Origin: Oscillospiraceae bacterium
GTDB taxonomy: Bacteria > Bacillota > Clostridia > Oscillospirales > Oscillospiraceae
Length of the DNA stretch: 16,750 bases
Assembly (NCBI GenBank): GCA_020866945.1
Contig: JAJBVW010000033.1
Coordinates: 1 to 16,750, forward strand
Reading direction: 5' to 3'
Below the pieces are notes generated by a model, which did no database searches, was not told where the DNA came from, and saw only the letters and a program-made list of their open reading frames with translations. Below, in pieces: positions 7,289 to 13,979 of this stretch; position 1 is the first letter of the stretch; every line of letters begins with the position of its first letter. Position numbers and translations under genes: made by a program.

Positions 7289-7740
7289 AAAGTGCCAGGC
7301 AGGGCGTTATTCTGGAAATCATTGCCGAGGAGGACATCGAGACCCAGGGCCAGCTTTTGGAGGCGCTGGAGCGCCGCGGTGTGAAAAGCACCCAGGCCAC
7401 CATATCCCGCGACATCAAGGAGCTGCGGCTGATTAAGGAGGTCTCCTCCGAGGGGCGCTACCGCTATGCCCCGGCGGGGCAGGATGAGGCATCTGACGAG
7501 GCCCGCCGCATGGAGGAGATATTCCGGGAAGGGTGCATCGGCTTTGACCATGCGCTTCACACCGTTGTCATCAAAACACTGCCGGGGCTGGCCTCCGCCG
7601 TTTGCGGCGCAGTGGACGCCATGGGAGAGGACGCCGTCCTCGGTACTGTGGCGGGAGACGATACCGGCATCCTCATCATGCGCAACGCGGCGTCCGCGGA
7701 GCGGCTTTGCACCCAGCTTCGCCGGGCCTACCATCGGTAA
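7285..7740 (+). CDS. argR: Arginine repressor ArgR/AhrC
   Basis: A 151-residue arginine-responsive regulator. The N-terminal winged helix has VKSTQATISRDIKELRL (33-49), the recognition helix of the family; a linker follows; the C-terminal oligomerisation and arginine-binding domain has HTVVIKTLPGLASAV (92-106) and GTVAGDDT (120-127), whose paired aspartates bind arginine. As a hexamer with arginine it represses biosynthetic genes and can activate catabolic ones. The start is coupled to nadK by an ATGA overlap and has a GGAGGAAGG site. The neighbourhood holds no arginine genes; its place before recN is a conserved Firmicutes arrangement. Confidence 0.96.
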   Translation: MKSARQGVILEIIAEEDIETQGQLLEALERRGVKSTQATISRDIKELRLIKEVSSEGRYRYAPAGQDEASDEARRMEEIFREGCIGFDHALHTVVIKTLPGLASAVCGAVDAMGEDAVLGTVAGDDTGILIMRNAASAERLCTQLRRAYHR

Positions 7741-7751
7741 GAGGCTTCGCC

Positions 7752-9440
7752 ATGCTCAAAAGTCTCCACATTGAAAATATCGCGGTGGTGGAGCGGGCCG
7801 ACGTGGAGTTCCGCGAGGGGCTGAACGTGCTGACCGGCGAGACCGGCGCGGGAAAATCCATCATTATAGACGCGCTTTATGCCGTCACCGGGGGCCGCAC
7901 AAGCCGGGAGCTGGTGCGCACCGGAGCGGATAAGTGCTTGGCTGCCGCGGTGTTTGACGCGGCGGGAGCAGAGGATTGGTGCGCGGAAAACGGCGTCGAG
8001 CCGGAGGAGGACACGCTTATCATCCAGCGCAGTGTTTCCGCCGACGGACGCGGCTCCTGCCGCGTGAACGGCGTGCCGGTGACAGCTGCCCAGCTCCGCC
8101 AGCTTGGCGGGTATCTCGTGGATATTCATGGCCAGAATGATGGCCGTCAGCTGCTGGATGAGAGCCGCCATATTGATTACCTTGACTCCTTTTCCGGCGC
8201 GGAAAAGGAGCGGACGGCCTATCGTTCGGCAGACGCCGCTTTCCAGGAGAACGAACGGGAGATTTCCCGCCTCTCTCTGGACGACGATACGCGCCGCCGT
8301 CTGGCGGAAAGCCTTGCCTATCGGGTGCAGGAGCTGGAAAAGGCCTCCCTGAAAGCGGGGGAGGAGGCGGAGCTGGAAAGCCGCTCCGCCCTGCTGCGAA
8401 ACGGCGAAAAGCTCCGGGAGGCGACGGAGGGGGCCTTTGCCGCCCTCTACGGGGATGAAAGCTCCGCCGTCACCCTGGCAGGACAGGCGCGGGGCTGGCT
8501 TGCCCGCGCGCGGGGCTGGAGCCAGGAGCTGGCGGCGGCGGACGATGCGCTCCAGGAGGCCGTCAGTCTGCTGGAGGATGCCGCCGAGCGGGTGCGCGAC
8601 GTTCGGGACGGCCTGGATTTCTCTCCGACGGAGTTTGACCGGGTGGAGGGCCGTCTGGCCGAGCTGCGAAGGCTGGAACGGAAGTTTTCCGCTGTGGACG
8701 AGGCGGGGCTTATCGCCCTGTATCAGGAATCCTCCGAGCGTCTCGCGGAAATCGAATACAGCGGTGAGGCATTGGAAAAGCTCTATAAAAAGCGGGATGA
8801 GCTGAAGGCTGCCTGCATTGCCGCCGCGAAGAAGCTGACCCAGGCACGCGTCCGGGCGGGGAAGGAGCTTGCCGAGCGCGTGGAGCAGGAGCTGAAAGAG
8901 CTTTCCATGCCATCCGCCCGGTTTGAGACCAGCGTGGAGCCGCTTTCCGGCGACCCCGGCTTTGGGCCGAAGGGGGCGGACAACGTCTGCTTTCGCATGA
9001 GCGCCAACGCGGGGGAGAAGCCGGGCCGCATCGCCAAAATCGCCTCCGGCGGTGAGTTGAGCCGCATCATGCTGGCGCTGAAAACCGTTTTTGGAGAGAA
9101 CGACCCGGTTCCCACAGCGGTGTTCGACGAGATAGACACCGGCGTCTCCGGCGTGGCGGCCAGCCGGGTAGGGGAGAAGCTGGCCCGCATGGGCCGGGAC
9201 AGGCAGGTGCTTTGCATCAGCCATCTGCCCCAGATAGCGGCCATGGCGGACGCGCAATACTGCATCGAGAAGCGGGAGGCTAAGGGCCGTACCTATACCA
9301 CCGTGGAGGAGCTGGACGGCGATGGCCGGGCGAGAGAGCTTGCCCGCCTCATCGGTGGAGATAACATTACAGACAGCACCCTGTCCGCTGCGGCGGAGCA
9401 GCTTCGGGCGGCGGAGAAAATAAAGGAGACCATGCCATGA
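7752..9440 (+). CDS. recN: DNA repair protein RecN
   Basis: RecN is an SMC-like ATPase that acts at double-strand breaks early in recombination. The 562-residue protein has Walker A GETGAGKS (29-36) after LKSLHIENIAVVE, a long central region rich in Glu, Arg and Leu that fits a coiled coil, and at the C-terminal end the ABC signature SGGELSRIMLALK (from about 432), Walker B with AVFDEIDTGVSG (catalytic E460 in FDEID, from 458) and the D-loop. The ATG at 7752 has GAGG 7 nt upstream, just after the argR stop. Length is as expected. The stop codon overlaps a short following reading frame by ATGA. Confidence 0.96.
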   Translation: MLKSLHIENIAVVERADVEFREGLNVLTGETGAGKSIIIDALYAVTGGRTSRELVRTGADKCLAAAVFDAAGAEDWCAENGVEPEEDTLIIQRSVSADGRGSCRVNGVPVTAAQLRQLGGYLVDIHGQNDGRQLLDESRHIDYLDSFSGAEKERTAYRSADAAFQENEREISRLSLDDDTRRRLAESLAYRVQELEKASLKAGEEAELESRSALLRNGEKLREATEGAFAALYGDESSAVTLAGQARGWLARARGWSQELAAADDALQEAVSLLEDAAERVRDVRDGLDFSPTEFDRVEGRLAELRRLERKFSAVDEAGLIALYQESSERLAEIEYSGEALEKLYKKRDELKAACIAAAKKLTQARVRAGKELAERVEQELKELSMPSARFETSVEPLSGDPGFGPKGADNVCFRMSANAGEKPGRIAKIASGGELSRIMLALKTVFGENDPVPTAVFDEIDTGVSGVAASRVGEKLARMGRDRQVLCISHLPQIAAMADAQYCIEKREAKGRTYTTVEELDGDGRARELARLIGGDNITDSTLSAAAEQLRAAEKIKETMP

Positions 9441-9502
9441 AACAGGGACTGCGCCGCCTCATGGACAGCCATCAGCTTTGGCCGCCCAATAAAATAGTAT
9501 AA
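9437..9502 (+). CDS. 21-codon ORF after recN, possible gene remnant
   Basis: A short frame starts with ATG overlapping the recN stop (ATGA) and has a very good ribosome site, AAAGGAG at 9422-9428, 8 nt upstream. It encodes 21 residues, beginning MKQGLRRLMDSHQLW and ending in a TAA within an AT-rich stretch. I recognise no family. The strong start and overlap are typical of a real operon gene, while the abrupt end suggests that the body of a downstream gene was lost. A short coupling or leader peptide is the other reading. Confidence 0.35.
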   Translation: MKQGLRRLMDSHQLWPPNKIV

Positions 9503-9556
9503 TGGTATAAACTGAATAAAGAAACCTTATTAATTCATCAATAATCTTTATATAAG
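9498..9556 (+). promoter_or_regulatory. AT-rich probable promoter region of tyrS
   Basis: The stretch is AT-rich in a GC-rich setting and holds a perfect TATAAT (9498-9503) without a good -35, and a TATAAG (9551-9556) with a weak TTATTA 17 nt before it (9528-9533). TTATT and AATAA (9527-9531, 9540-9544) form a small inverted repeat. No T-box specifier or antiterminator sequence is visible, unlike many Firmicutes tyrS genes. The exact promoter is not resolved. Confidence 0.3.
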
Positions 9557-9575
9557 AACGAGGAGAGAACGACCA

Positions 9576-10802
9576 ATGACACTATATGACGAGCTGGTCG
9601 CCCGCGGTCTGGTGGCCCAGGTGACGGACGAGCCGGAAATCAAGGAGCTTATCAACAACGGCAAGGCTATTTTCTATATCGGCTTTGACTGCACGGCGGA
9701 CAGCCTGACGGCGGGGCATTTCGTGGCCCTGACGCTGATGCGCCGGATGCAGCTTGCGGGCAACAAGCCCATTGCCCTGATTGGCGGCGGCACCACCATG
9801 ATTGGCGACCCCTCCGGCCGGACGGATATGCGCAAGATGCTGACTAAAGAGACCATCGACTATAACGCGGAGTGCTTCCGCCGACAGATGGCGAAATTCA
9901 TCGACTTCGGAGACGGCCCCAGCCAGGCTATGATGCTCAATAACGCCGACTCGCTGCTGAATCTGAACTATGTGGAGCTGCTGCGGGAGGTGGGGGCCTG
10001 CTTCTCCGTGAACAATATGCTCCGGGCTGAGTGCTACAAAAACCGCATGGAGCGGGGCCTGTCCTTCCTGGAATTTAACTACATGATTATGCAGTCCTAC
10101 GATTTCTATCATATGTTCCAGGAATTTGGCTGCAATATGCAGCTTGGCGGCAACGACCAGTGGAGCAATATGCTTGGCGGTACGGAGCTTATCCGTCGGA
10201 AGCTGGGGAAGGATGCCTACGCCCTGACGGTGACGCTGCTGACCGATTCCCAAGGGAACAAGATGGGCAAGACTGCCGGAAACGCGGTATGGCTCGACCC
10301 CAACAAGACCAGCCCCTATGAGTTCTATCAGTACTGGCGGAACGTGGGAGATGCGGACGTTATAAACTGCCTGCGTATGCTGACCTTCCTGCCCCTGGAG
10401 CAGATTGAGGAGATGGCTGCCTGGAAGGATCAGCAGATTAACACTGCCAAGGAGATACTGGCCTATGAGCTGACCAAGATGGTTCACGGCCAGGAGGAGG
10501 CGGAAAAGGCCCAGGCCGCCGCCCGCGCTCTGTTCGGCTCCGGCGGCGGGGAGGAAGCGCCTGTGACGGAGCTTTCTCAAGATGATTTGAAGGACGGCGG
10601 CATAGACATCAAGCAGCTGCTGGTGAAGTCCAGACTGTGCGCCTCCAATTCCGAGGCCCGGCAGAACATCTCCCAGGGGGGCGTGACCTGCGACGGGGAG
10701 AAGGTGACAGACCTGTTCCTTCTTGTGCCGGAGGCCAAGCTGCGGGAGGGCGTTCTGCTCCGCCGGGGCAAAAAAAGCTACCGCAAGGTGGTTCTGAAAT
10801 AA
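9576..10802 (+). CDS. tyrS: Tyrosyl-tRNA synthetase
   Basis: TyrS charges tRNA-Tyr with tyrosine. The 408-residue class I synthetase opens with the nucleotide-binding block YIGFDCTADSLTAGH (34-48), where the HIGH motif reads TAGH, followed by GGGTTMIGDPSGRT (70-83). The tyrosine-site region has QSYDFYHMFQEFGCNMQLGG followed directly by NDQW, and the KMSKS loop reads KMGKT (229-233), a common TyrS form. The C-terminal S4 RNA-binding domain starts near residue 344 (DIKQLLVKSRLCASNSEAR). An AGGAGAG site precedes the ATG. It is preceded by the recN cluster and followed by a transporter operon of a family known for aromatic amino acids, with a promoter in between. Confidence 0.97.
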   Translation: MTLYDELVARGLVAQVTDEPEIKELINNGKAIFYIGFDCTADSLTAGHFVALTLMRRMQLAGNKPIALIGGGTTMIGDPSGRTDMRKMLTKETIDYNAECFRRQMAKFIDFGDGPSQAMMLNNADSLLNLNYVELLREVGACFSVNNMLRAECYKNRMERGLSFLEFNYMIMQSYDFYHMFQEFGCNMQLGGNDQWSNMLGGTELIRRKLGKDAYALTVTLLTDSQGNKMGKTAGNAVWLDPNKTSPYEFYQYWRNVGDADVINCLRMLTFLPLEQIEEMAAWKDQQINTAKEILAYELTKMVHGQEEAEKAQAAARALFGSGGGEEAPVTELSQDDLKDGGIDIKQLLVKSRLCASNSEARQNISQGGVTCDGEKVTDLFLLVPEAKLREGVLLRRGKKSYRKVVLK

Positions 10803-10815
10803 GAAAAGCCTTTGT

Positions 10816-10837
10816 AAAGTCAATATGTTGTGACTTT
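10816..10837 (+). repeat. Small inverted repeat after tyrS
   Basis: AAAGTCA and TGACTTT form a perfect 7-bp inverted repeat with an 8-nt loop, 13 nt after the tyrS stop. No T run follows, so it is a poor terminator. Its left part contains GTCAATATG, which is related to the half-sites of the larger repeat downstream. Confidence 0.45.
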
Positions 10838-10883
10838 CTATGATGTCAATGTGTTGTTTTTAGTGAAACTGCACATTGACATC
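10819..10883 (+). promoter_or_regulatory. Tripartite operator-like motif at the transporter promoter
   Basis: GATGTCAATGTG (10842-10853) and CACATTGACATC (10872-10883) are exact reverse complements, a 12-bp inverted repeat with an 18-nt centre. A third half-site, GTCAATATG (10819-10827), repeats the left arm 26 nt upstream in direct orientation, within the longer direct repeat TCAATrTGTTGT (10820-10831, 10846-10857). The right arm contains the -35 box of the promoter, so a bound regulator would block RNA polymerase. The protein is unknown. A folded RNA hairpin is less likely for the main start, as the repeat lies upstream of it. Confidence 0.6.
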
Positions 10884-10904
10884 GGTTCTTTAAAGAAATA
10901 AAAT
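10876..10904 (+). promoter_or_regulatory. Sigma-A promoter of the transporter operon
   Basis: A perfect -35 TTGACA (10876-10881) is followed by a 17-nt spacer and -10 TAAAAT (10899-10904). The predicted start leaves a leader of about 80 nt before the lipoprotein gene. A TTCTTTAAAGAA palindrome (10886-10897) lies in the spacer. Confidence 0.8.
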
Positions 10905-10988
10905 AGAGAAAATTACGGCTGGTTTCTAATCAGTCGTGGTATGTCTGCCGTGAAATTCGGCAAATGTAAACGAAAGGACAAACCAAAG

Positions 10989-12062
10989 ATGAAAAAATTT
11001 CTTGCGCTTCTGCTGGCGCTGGTGATGGTGTTCTCCATGGCCGCGTGCAGCAGCTCCTCTGACAGTACGGATGCTGACGAGGAAGAGACCACGACCACCG
11101 AGACCGAGGAGACCGAAGAGGCTGCCGAGGCAGAGGAGACTGAGGAGGTCGAGGAGACCGCCGAGGCCACCCATTACACCATCGGCATCATCCAGCAGCT
11201 TGAGCATGACGCGCTGGATCTGGCCACCCAGGGCTTTGAGGATGCGCTGATTGAGCTGCTGGGCGAGGAGAATGTTACCTTCGACTTCCAGAACGCTCAG
11301 GGCGAGACCGCTAACTGCGCCACCATCGCGAACTCCCTGGTTTCCGAGGGCGTTGACCTGATTCTGGCGAACGCCACCAGTGCTCTCCAGGCTGCTGCCG
11401 CTGCTACCAGCGACATCCCCATCCTGGGCACCTCTGTCACTGACTATGCCACCGCGCTGGGCATTGACGACTGGACCGGCGCTACCGGCACCAACATCTC
11501 CGGCACCTCCGACCTGGCCCCGCTGTCTGAGCAGGCCAACATGATTGCCGAGCTTTGCCCGGCGGAGGAGTACCCCAACGTGGGCATCCTCTATTGCTCT
11601 GCTGAGCCGAACTCCGTCTATCAGTCCACCGTTATCACCGGCTACCTGGAAGAGCTGGGCTACACTGTCTCCGAGTACACCTTCGCTGACTCCAACGACA
11701 TTGCCTCCGTCACCCAGAACGCCTGCGACAACTGCGACGTGCTGTTTGTTCCCACCGACAACACCGCCGCCGCCAACACTGAGGCTATCTACAATGTGAC
11801 CTCCGTGGCTGGTGTGCCTGTTGTTGCTGGCGAGAGCGGCATTATGAGCGGCTGCGGCATCGCTACCCTGTCCATCAGCTACTATGACATCGGCTACATC
11901 GCCGGCGAGATGGCTTATGAGATCCTGGTCAACGGCGCTGACATCACCACCATGGAGGTGCAGAGCGCTCCTGAAGTGACCAAGATGTATATGGCTGACC
12001 GCTGCGAGGAGCTTGGCATCACCGTCACCGATGAATATGAAGCCTATGTGGTTGAGGAGTAA
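10989..12062 (+). CDS. ABC transporter substrate-binding lipoprotein (ABC_sub_bind, TrpX-like)
   Basis: A 357-residue secreted binding protein. It has a lipoprotein signal peptide: MKKFL, a hydrophobic stretch, then SMAAC with the lipid-modified cysteine at 20. Residues 21-60 form a linker of Ser, Thr, Glu, Asp and Ala with no hydrophobic core. The binding domain starts at YTIGIIQQLEHDALD (63-77) and has PILGTSVTDYATALG, NISGTSDLAPL and VGILYCSAEPNS, typical of ABC_sub_bind (COG2984) proteins, whose characterised relatives bind tryptophan or tyrosine. The ligand here is inferred. The chosen ATG has AAAGGA 10 nt upstream; an earlier in-frame ATG at 10941 would spoil the signal peptide. Preferred codons are strong, as in highly expressed genes. 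A terminator-like hairpin separates it from its permease. Confidence 0.92.
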   Translation: MKKFLALLLALVMVFSMAACSSSSDSTDADEEETTTTETEETEEAAEAEETEEVEETAEATHYTIGIIQQLEHDALDLATQGFEDALIELLGEENVTFDFQNAQGETANCATIANSLVSEGVDLILANATSALQAAAAATSDIPILGTSVTDYATALGIDDWTGATGTNISGTSDLAPLSEQANMIAELCPAEEYPNVGILYCSAEPNSVYQSTVITGYLEELGYTVSEYTFADSNDIASVTQNACDNCDVLFVPTDNTAAANTEAIYNVTSVAGVPVVAGESGIMSGCGIATLSISYYDIGYIAGEMAYEILVNGADITTMEVQSAPEVTKMYMADRCEELGITVTDEYEAYVVEE

Positions 12063-12098
12063 TAAGAAACCTTAACCAAAGGCATAAAAATCTAAAAA

Positions 12099-12140
12099 AA
12101 CAACGGGGAAAGGGTATTCCTTTTCCCGTTGTTTTTTGTT
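12099..12140 (+). terminator. Strong intrinsic terminator inside the transporter operon
   Basis: Arms of 15 nt, AACAACGGGGAAAGG and CCTTTTCCCGTTGTT, pair throughout with one G-T wobble around a GTATT loop, and a run of T with one G follows. Preceding A residues extend the pairing, so it may work from both sides. It would make the lipoprotein transcript far more abundant than the permease-ATPase transcript. Confidence 0.88.
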
Positions 12141-12145
12141 ATAAT
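12137..12145 (+). promoter_or_regulatory. Possible extended -10 promoter for permease and ATPase
   Basis: TGTTATAAT is an exact extended -10 (TGn-TATAAT) beginning in the T tract of the terminator. No good -35 is seen (TTCCTT at the right distance). It would start a transcript about 75 nt before the permease gene. Confidence 0.4.
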
Positions 12146-12155
12146 AAAATCATCT

Positions 12156-12205
12156 ATGCGCAGAAACCGACCGGGTGCGCTGGAGGTGCGTTTGTGCGCA
12201 TTTTT
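12156..12205 (+). promoter_or_regulatory. Possible alternative hairpins in the permease leader
   Basis: TGCGCAT (12195-12201), followed by TTTT, can pair with ATGCGCA (12156-12162, perfect 7 bp) or with TGCGC (12176-12180, 5 bp plus G-T pairs). The shorter version with its T run resembles a weak terminator. The two left arms exclude each other, as in an attenuator, but the stems are short and the arrangement may be chance. Confidence 0.25.
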
Positions 12206-12225
12206 ATTGTTGGAGGTTGATTGGT

Positions 12226-13167
12226 ATGAGCATAACATCCTTGCTCAACGCCCTGCCGGGGGCGTGCGCCCAAGGCATCATCTGGGGCATTATGGCCATC
12301 GGCGTTTACATTACTTACAAAATTCTGGATATGGCCGACCTGTCTGTGGACGGCACCATGGCCACGGGCGGCGCGGTCTGCGTCATTATGATAACCAACG
12401 GCTATTCCGTTGGGGTCGCCATGCTGTGCGCCTTTTTGGCGGGCGTGCTGGCGGGTCTGGTGACAGGTATTTTCCATACTTTCATGGGGATTCCCGTTAT
12501 TCTGGCTGGTATTCTGACGCAGCTGGGCCTGTATTCCATAAACCTCCGCATCCTGGGCATCGGTACCTCTGCCGGAACGGCCAGCAACGTGGCCGTCAGT
12601 GTGGATAAATACAACCTGCTGGTGTCGCTGCGGTATGTGCGCTCACTGGCGCTGAATAACCCCATTTTTGCGAGCCTTATCTTCCTGGTGGTGCTTATTC
12701 TTGTTATGTATTGGTTTTTCGGCACGGAGCTTGGCTGCTCCCTGCGGGCCACCGGCGCGAACGAGAGCATGAGCCGCGCCCAGGGCATCAACACCAATTT
12801 CAACAAGGTTCTGGGTCTGATGATTTCCAACGGCATTGTAGCCCTTGCCTCCGCGCTGTATGCGCAGTATCAGGGCTTTGCGGATGTGAATATGGGCCGC
12901 GGCGCTATCGTTATCGGTTTGGCCGCCGTTATCATCGGAGACGTTATCTTCGGCAGGATATTCCATAACTTTGCTTTGAAGCTGCTGGGCGTGGCCTTCG
13001 GCGCCATCATCTATTACCTGGTCATTCAGGTGGTGCTCTGGCTGGGGCTGAACTCCTCCGATTTGAAGCTGCTGTCCGCTTTGATTGTGGCGGTGTTCCT
13101 GGCCGTTCCGCACTGGAAGGAAAAATATTTCACCTCTGCCAAGAAGGAGGTAGACGCCAATGCTTGA
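12226..13167 (+). CDS. ABC transporter permease (TrpY-like, COG4120)
   Basis: A 313-residue integral membrane protein with about eight or nine hydrophobic segments, for example GIIWGIMAIGVYITYKI near the N-terminus, AMLCAFLAGVLAGLVTGIF, FASLIFLVVLILVMYWFF and LLGVAFGAIIYYLVIQVVLWL. The cytoplasmic loop LGCSLRATGANESMSRAQGIN is the usual ATPase-contact region of branched-chain/ribose-type permeases; DLSVDGTMATGGAV is typical of COG4120 members. It would form the channel for the substrate delivered by the upstream lipoprotein. The ATG at 12226 has GGAGG 9 nt upstream; an in-frame GTG at 12175 would add 17 Trp/Cys-rich residues and is unlikely. It overlaps the ATPase gene by 8 nt. Confidence 0.92.
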   Translation: MSITSLLNALPGACAQGIIWGIMAIGVYITYKILDMADLSVDGTMATGGAVCVIMITNGYSVGVAMLCAFLAGVLAGLVTGIFHTFMGIPVILAGILTQLGLYSINLRILGIGTSAGTASNVAVSVDKYNLLVSLRYVRSLALNNPIFASLIFLVVLILVMYWFFGTELGCSLRATGANESMSRAQGINTNFNKVLGLMISNGIVALASALYAQYQGFADVNMGRGAIVIGLAAVIIGDVIFGRIFHNFALKLLGVAFGAIIYYLVIQVVLWLGLNSSDLKLLSALIVAVFLAVPHWKEKYFTSAKKEVDANA

Positions 13168-13951
13168 GCTTCGGGATATATACAAGACCTTTAACCCCGG
13201 CACCGTGAACGAGAAACGGGCCTTAAACGGCGTGAGCCTTACGCTGAACGAAGGGGATTTTGTCACCGTCATCGGTTCCAACGGCGCGGGAAAGTCCACC
13301 TGCCTGAACGCCATTGCGGGCGTGTGGCCCATTGACTCCGGCTCTATCATCATTGATGGAGAGGACGTGACCAGCCTGCCGGAGCATAAGCGGGCCAAAT
13401 ACCTTGGCCGCGTGTTCCAGGACCCCATGACCGGCACCACCGCCACCATGGAGATTCAGGAAAACCTGGCCCTGGCAAAGCGCCGGGGAGAGAAGCGCAC
13501 CCTTCGCCGAGGCATCACCAAAAAGGAGCAGGAGGAATTCCGGGAGCTTCTGAAAACCCTGAATCTCGGGCTGGAGGATCGCATGACCGTCCGCGTGGGG
13601 CTTCTCTCCGGCGGTCAGCGCCAGGCTTTGACCCTTCTGATGGCCACGCTGAAAAAGCCGAAGCTGCTCCTGCTGGACGAGCATACCGCTGCCCTTGACC
13701 CTAAAACGGCGGAGAAGGTTCTCAACACCACGGACGCGGTGATTCGGGAAAATCACCTGACCGCCTTCATGGTGACGCACAATATGCGGGACGCTATCGC
13801 CCACGGCAACCGTCTCATTATGATGGATGAGGGGCGTATCATTCTTGATATTTCCGGGGAGGAAAAGAGCAAGCTGACTCGGGAGGATCTGCTGGAAAAA
13901 TTCGCCGCCCTGGGCGGCAGCATGGACAGCGACAAGGTTCTCCTGTCTTAA
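13160..13951 (+). CDS. ABC transporter ATP-binding protein (TrpZ-like, COG1101)
   Basis: A 263-residue ATPase that powers the importer. It has Walker A GSNGAGKST (39-47), the Q-loop VFQDP with the MTGTTATMEIQENLALA stretch that is typical of this subfamily, the ABC signature LSGGQRQAL, Walker B LLLLDEHTAALD and the switch histidine in MVTHN. Length and motif order are complete. AAGGAGG (13144-13150) precedes the ATG, and the start lies within the end of the permease gene, so both are translated together. No terminator is seen in the 28 nt before the next gene, which may therefore share this transcript. Confidence 0.95.
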   Translation: MLELRDIYKTFNPGTVNEKRALNGVSLTLNEGDFVTVIGSNGAGKSTCLNAIAGVWPIDSGSIIIDGEDVTSLPEHKRAKYLGRVFQDPMTGTTATMEIQENLALAKRRGEKRTLRRGITKKEQEEFRELLKTLNLGLEDRMTVRVGLLSGGQRQALTLLMATLKKPKLLLLDEHTAALDPKTAEKVLNTTDAVIRENHLTAFMVTHNMRDAIAHGNRLIMMDEGRIILDISGEEKSKLTREDLLEKFAALGGSMDSDKVLLS

Positions 13952-13979
13952 AAAACCACACCCAAAAGGGGGCCGCGCT

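Noticed and set aside
9503..9575. T-box leader before tyrS
   Set aside because: The gap is too short and lacks the conserved T-box AGGGTGG-type sequence and a terminator/antiterminator pair.
10816..10837. Terminator for tyrS
   Set aside because: The 7-bp AT-rich stem is not followed by a T run; it fits better as part of the operator-like repeats.
12175..12225. GTG start adding 17 Trp- and Cys-rich residues to the permease, or a Trp/Tyr leader peptide
   Set aside because: The ATG at 12226 has a strong GGAGG at good distance and gives a normal permease start; the upstream frame has no ribosome site of note.
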